A stretch of 22,322 nucleotides of DNA from positions 1-22,322 of the forward strand of contig CAJNOQ010002866.1 in the NCBI GenBank assembly GCA_905250885.1. The letters run 5' to 3'. The translations under genes were made by a program, and so were the position numbers. Source of the stretch: Didymodactylos carnosus. Taxonomy: Eukaryota > Rotifera > Eurotatoria > Philodinida > Philodinidae. The notes beneath the pieces were generated by a model. That model worked only from the letters and a program-made list of their open reading frames with translations. It had not been told where the DNA came from and ran no database searches. This document shows positions 18,723-22,322 of this stretch, one piece after another; the stretch's first letter is position 1, and every line of letters starts with the position of its first letter.

Positions 18723-19880
18723 TTACAATAGGTAGAAATATTTTCTTCTAATCAATGGTACTGCCGTATGTATACATATTTGTTTATTCCATGCTGATCC
18801 ATGAAAATAGCCGCTTACTTTCCAACATTTATCGTTCGTCCAATAACTCGATTTGAATGAATCTAATACATGTTTGAAATTCACTTGTTTCGTTGGCATG
18901 TCAAAATCACGCAGTAATATAAAGCAATTAAATATCAATAAATGTGGTAAATTTAATGTAAATAATGATTCCCATCTTTGACCATTAACACATTCGATAT
19001 CGTTTGTATGAATATCGATTGATAAATGTTCAAGTGTAGAAAGTTGTTTTACTATTAACGCTAACTCATCAAATTGAATATTAGAATTCACTGGTGTTTT
19101 TAGATGAATTGCGATAAGATTTAGTGAATTCAATTTTAATAACTGTGTACATTCATCCAATGATAATGGACAATAAGTTTTCAAATGAACATTTAAATAT
19201 TGAATATTCGGGCATATTTTAAACAATATTAACAAATCATTCACATTTTCTAATGGAATAGTTAAATTAGTGAGATGTTTGTATTGATATTGAGCAACAT
19301 CGTTTAACGATATATCATTATCACTAATCCATATTCTATTTACGTATTTGTTTGAGTTAATTATTTTTTCTATACAATTTATTCGAAAACAATCAATTAC
19401 TAATTCTTTTAACTGCTTTAATGATGATAATAATGATAGATAAAATTGTAATCGATTGATACTACAGTTAATAAATGTCAATTGCTCAAGATTAGGTGTG
19501 TGTTGATCAATTTTGATTAATGGTGATTCCTGTGGATTAACAATTGTCAATGAATATACTTGATAACCCATCATTGGAAGTAAGGTTGAATTAATATAGT
19601 GGTATCCTCGATTAATGAGATGTGTGCTAGTTCCATCAATAAGAATATTTTGTCGATACTCAGTAATTGTACAATTCAAACGAGTGTTAAGACCAAATAA
19701 TGAAAGTAAAACATGATATGGCGCAAGATATGTACAACATTCTAATATAAGTTCATCCGGCATATTTTCTAGTTTTGTAGCGATAATTGAATCGTTATTC
19801 GACATGATAGAAGCAACTGTTGAGATAGATCTGGAACGATAACCAAAGAAAAAGTATTTTCTAGTCAATGTACTACTCAT
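18723..19880 (-). CDS. F-box protein with leucine-rich repeats, single exon
   Basis: F-box proteins recruit substrates to SCF (Skp1-Cullin-F-box) ubiquitin ligases. The 385-residue product carries an F-box at about residues 36-80 (ENMPDELILECCTYLAPYHV, then LLSLFGLNTRLNCTI). From about 100 to 330 come irregular leucine-rich repeats, with segments such as TPNLEQLTFINC, LKQLKELVIDCF, YKHLTNLTI, CPNIQYLNVHLK and LSTLEHLSIDIH. The C-terminal part has NGQRWESLFTLNLPHLLIFN and FKSSYWTNDKCWKVSG, an organisation I associate with the large bdelloid F-box/LRR family. It is single-exon and intact. Met1 at 19880 is the first ATG; Met26 (MSNNDSII...) is a plausible alternative start just ahead of the F-box. 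The C-terminus may be somewhat short for the family. The substrate is unknown. A cluster of hairpins and a MITE sit 90-610 bases upstream of its start. Confidence 0.85.
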   Translation of the reverse strand: MSSTLTRKYFFFGYRSRSISTVASIMSNNDSIIATKLENMPDELILECCTYLAPYHVLLSLFGLNTRLNCTITEYRQNILIDGTSTHLINRGYHYINSTLLPMMGYQVYSLTIVNPQESPLIKIDQHTPNLEQLTFINCSINRLQFYLSLLSSLKQLKELVIDCFRINCIEKIINSNKYVNRIWISDNDISLNDVAQYQYKHLTNLTIPLENVNDLLILFKICPNIQYLNVHLKTYCPLSLDECTQLLKLNSLNLIAIHLKTPVNSNIQFDELALIVKQLSTLEHLSIDIHTNDIECVNGQRWESLFTLNLPHLLIFNCFILLRDFDMPTKQVNFKHVLDSFKSSYWTNDKCWKVSGYFHGSAWNKQICIHTAVPLIRRKYFYLL

Positions 19881-19967
19881 TTTCTAATTTTTTATTATTC
19901 TACAAATCTGTATTTTGTCTGTACTCTTCTTTTTATTGCGTATGTTTATATTCAAAGATAAAAATTA

Positions 19968-20006
19968 AATTTTGAACATAGTATGATTCATACTACGTTC
20001 AAAATT
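19968..20006. repeat. Short hairpin upstream of the F-box gene
   Basis: aattttgaacatagtatg pairs with catactacgttcaaaatt with one mismatch and a very short loop. It lies about 90 bases upstream of the F-box start codon. Confidence 0.8.
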
Positions 20007-20014
20007 GCAGCAAA

Positions 20015-20091
20015 TCTATAAATATGAAAAAGCCTCTATCTTATTTCATACAGTATGAAATAAGATAGAGGCTTTATTTCATATTTATAGA
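20015..20091. repeat. Near-perfect 77-base palindrome upstream of the F-box gene
   Basis: tctataaatatgaa-aaagcctctatcttatttcata pairs with its reverse complement ending at 20091. The right arm has a two- or three-base expansion; otherwise the stem is perfect, with a minimal loop around 20053. The RNA would form one very long stem if transcribed. Confidence 0.85.
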
Positions 20092-20113
20092 TAATCGAGT
20101 ATTCCCTATTCCA

Positions 20114-20492
20114 GGGGACCGTATCACAAAAAAAACTCAAGTCAAAACTTAAGTCTCTGTCACTAACTTAAGTCTTTGGACTTAAGTTTTACCGTATTAC
20201 AAAGACTTAAGTTGGTGATTTGTTTAATTTTTGAAAGCCGTCGACAACACTGACAAATCTGGGACAAAAACCCGCAAAATAACGAAATATTTATTCTCTA
20301 AACCTTAGAAAGTCGTTTTCGTCGAATCATATCGTTAAATGCCTGAGCAATTCCAAAAATGACTTAAGTTTTCGGTCTTAACTTTAAGACTGACTTAAGT
20401 TTTTTTGTAATACGGTAAAATTTAAGTCCAAACAGTTAAGCTAGTGACGGAGATTTAAGTTCTGACTTAAGTTTTTTCGTAATACGACCCCC
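20114..20492. mobile_element. MITE with about 100-base inverted ends built from ACTTAAGT units
   Basis: The ends are ggggaccgtatcac (from 20114) and its counterpart gtaatacgaccccc (to 20492). The arms run to about 20213 and from about 20392 and are roughly 85% complementary. Inside each arm the string cgtat(t/c)ac-aaa followed by acttaag occurs twice, so the arm itself contains an internal duplication. The palindromic octamer acttaagt or close variants occurs many times throughout. The central 180 bases are unrelated AT-rich DNA. No convincing target-site duplication was found. It is non-autonomous and has no ORF. Confidence 0.8.
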
Positions 20493-21029
20493 AGTATAAC
20501 AATTAGAAATCTGTCTAAAATCTACATTGAATATAGAGCATAAATGAGTCTTTCTCTATGGAGCTATACTTCTGAAAAATAGGTAAAATAAGTTCTTACG
20601 ATGTAAAATAAACAATCATAATTTTAAATTATCATCATCTAATTTTATACCAGTCATACGTTGCTTCTTAATCATGAATGAAAGACTGAGATAGATTTGA
20701 AATAGTGATTAAACAAAGCATTTTTTAACGATGTACTAGATTATTTTTATGAAAAATTCAGAACAAATTGTTTATTAATAATGGATCATCAATACTTTTC
20801 ACTAGTAGACTTCGCACAAAACTTGTATGCTGCTTAACAAACGATCTATTGTCCTTTTTTTTATTAAAAAACCAAATTGATGAAAATGAACAAAGACAAA
20901 GGTTGTAACGATGTAGTACGTTTTTCTTTATTTTTTCATTAACGATTATCTAATTTTGTGTTGTGAAATAACATCAGCTGAGTCATCAAAATTTTATTTT
21001 GTCACAATGACTATGTACAGTGTGTAACC
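20493..21029. other. Gene-free AT-rich stretch
   Basis: No open frame, RNA gene or clear repeat was found between the two MITE-like elements. Confidence 0.45.
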
Positions 21030-21447
21030 AAATTAATCATATAGTTAGATTTTTTAATTTTTGACATATTAGACTTTAGTTTAAATAACGCTTTTATTTT
21101 GTAATGCTTCTCGTCAAAAATTCATATTTTTATGAGAAAGATATTTTTGTTTTCCAAATGGTGCTCATTCGATTCTTCACACAAAACTGCAAAGGCGATT
21201 AAATATTTAAACCTTGAAAGCGTTTCCTAATGAGTATGAATTTTTGACGAGAAGCATCACAAAGATAATGGAAAAAAATGACTGTTTTATATTGTTTCCT
21301 TTTTCTCCACTCTTTGATTTAAAATTCTGAAGTACAAATATGAATCAAAAGAGTGAGAAAACCTGCACAAAATACGCTCGTTTTATCAAATTAAAACTAA
21401 AGTTTACTATGTCAAAAATTAAAAAGTCCAACTGTATGATCAATTTT
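21030..21447. mobile_element. Nested inverted-repeat (MITE-like) element
   Basis: Outer arms 21030-21084 and about 21391-21447 share ttaatttttgacata, followed by an actttagtttaa-like string, in opposite orientation. Inside them a second pair, 21101-21126 and 21235-21260 (atgcttctcgtcaaaaattc), is complementary in all but one of 26 bases. The left border reads tacagtgtgtaacc, which resembles the TA-CAGTGTG start of Tc1/mariner-type ends, but the right border does not match this well, so the superfamily is only a guess. It is non-coding. Confidence 0.65.
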
Positions 21448-21862
21448 ACTGGACAAAGAAAGTTGTGGGTGATTCTTCTGAAAGTATAGCACGTTTACAT
21501 CGACTTTGTCCGGATTGTTCGAGAGTAACAGGACTAGTAGAACTCGGACTCCTGATGACAAATATCACGTTTAAAAATTTTAAAACAACAGCATGGTGGT
21601 CTTCCAGACCTGTGGAAACCTCATTTCCCAGCAGAATAGTCTCTTTGTAGGCATTGTCACCATTTTTTAGTGAAACACTTTCATGAGCTGGTACCGTCAG
21701 ATTAGCTTCTATATGTGCAGAGCCACAAAACCACTAGCAGACAAAAAGTTCCAAAATGTTAAGCACGTTCCCAGGAAAATGTTTAAAAAGGTCGTTTTTT
21801 CCGAAAAGTAGGTCTTTTTTGTAAACCATTTTCTCGCCCATAAAATCACATCAACACAAGAC
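21448..21862. other. Intergenic stretch, no gene supported
   Basis: A 61-codon frame at 21465-21650 starts with GTG, has a short Cys-x2-Cys (LCPDCS) and no recognisable domain. GC content is somewhat raised, so a decayed exon cannot be excluded. No repeat ends were seen. Confidence 0.35.
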
Positions 21863-22118
21863 TAGAGACCTGCACGAGTTAAGAAAACGTAACCCGAATC
21901 CGACCCGGCCCGCCAACAACTTAATCCGAACCTGACCGATCTTGCCTCGTTAGTGAATGCAGTTGTTTTGAAATAAGTATTTCAACTGAAAATTCCAGTA
22001 GAGTTAACTTTTCAACGAGTAATGCCAAATTGAAATGATTGTCTCTATATTATAACTTGCACCGCAAAATGTTCAACCCGAACCCGACCCTATGGTCGGG
22101 TCGGGTTGCAGGTCTCTA
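21863..22118. mobile_element. hAT-like MITE with 8-base target-site duplication
   Basis: The 256-base element starts tagagacctgca and ends with its exact reverse complement tgcaggtctcta. Just inside are GC-rich runs of acccgaatccgacccgg-type on the left and cgggtcgggtt on the right, so the sub-terminal inverted similarity extends further. It is flanked by cacaagac (21855-21862) and cacaaggc (22119-22126), an 8-base duplication with one mismatch. A TAGAG-type end and an 8-base duplication are characteristic of the hAT superfamily. No transposase is encoded, so it must have been moved in trans. Confidence 0.85.
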
Positions 22119-22322
22119 CACAAGGCAACAAAATGTGCATTGGACGCGTCTTTCAAGTTCTATCCGATGAAGGGATTCGCATTGCGATTAGAAAACATTT
22201 AATGATAGAAAAAAAACAGCTCTTAAAGGCGATTTTCCTCGTTTTTCAAAGTTTGAGTACATGCTGCACCATTCTACGGGATTCTGGAACGTGGGATGAC
22301 ATATATCTCACACGTACTTGAT
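22119..22322. other. Right edge of the window, no gene supported
   Basis: An open frame runs to the edge from 22106, but it begins inside the MITE end, with no known domain (QVLSDEGIRIAIRKHL). Flanking DNA left and right of the MITE should be read as one continuous sequence. A gene extending beyond the window cannot be excluded. Confidence 0.3.

Noticed and set aside
1-22322. tRNA, rRNA, spliced-leader RNA genes and CRISPR arrays
   Set aside because: I scanned for cloverleaf-like T-loop strings, conserved rRNA blocks and regularly spaced direct repeats by eye and found none. A covariance-model scan would settle it.

Overview
The window looks like nuclear DNA from a small invertebrate animal, most probably a bdelloid rotifer (Adineta or Rotaria type). 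The reasons are: AT-rich sequence with short spliceosomal introns (mostly 50-80 bases); a 7TM receptor and an F-box/leucine-rich-repeat protein in the divergent styles I associate with the large bdelloid expansions; and intergenic DNA full of short palindromic, MITE-like elements. The taxon is inferred from gene style, not from a marker gene.

Four genes are well supported. (1) A two-exon rhodopsin-like GPCR of 302 residues at 5617-6581 on the plus strand. (2) An intronless sedoheptulokinase (SHPK/CARKL) of 454 residues at 11122-12486, plus strand. (3) A 13-exon monoamine-oxidase-like flavoenzyme at 12898-16275, plus strand. I rebuilt it exon by exon to 529 residues, very close to vertebrate MAO-A/B, with FAD site, flavin-linking cysteine and C-terminal tail anchor. 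One intron is of the GC-AG class, and one of the two aromatic-cage tyrosines is a proline. (4) A single-exon F-box/LRR protein of 385 residues at 18723-19880 on the minus strand. A decayed piece of a second GPCR lies at about 3803-4430, minus strand, and a small coding-like remnant at 9550-9747, minus strand.

Much of the remainder is inverted-repeat DNA: foldback or MITE-like elements at 1-871, 938-1467, 2964-3256, 8949-9246, 20114-20492, 21030-21447 and 21863-22118 (the last hAT-like, with an almost perfect 8-base target duplication); a perfect 52-base palindrome at 2094-2145; a cluster of three long hairpins at 8355-8789; two hairpins upstream of the F-box gene; and a run of palindromic units of about 27 bases at 18172-18405. 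The most unusual object is at 16797-17877: two arms of about 300 bases, about 97% identical and inverted, enclosing a 483-base unique core with one open frame. Its C-terminus has a Cys-x2-Cys-x4-Cys-x2-His zinc-knuckle-like motif.

The sedoheptulokinase and MAO-like genes lie head to tail 411 bases apart. The MAO start codon directly follows a splice-acceptor AG, and the kinase start lies three bases after one. This fits 5'-UTR introns or spliced-leader trans-splicing, known in bdelloids. No rRNA, tRNA, CRISPR or bacterial operon features were seen. Stretches not listed hold AT-rich DNA with no gene I could support.
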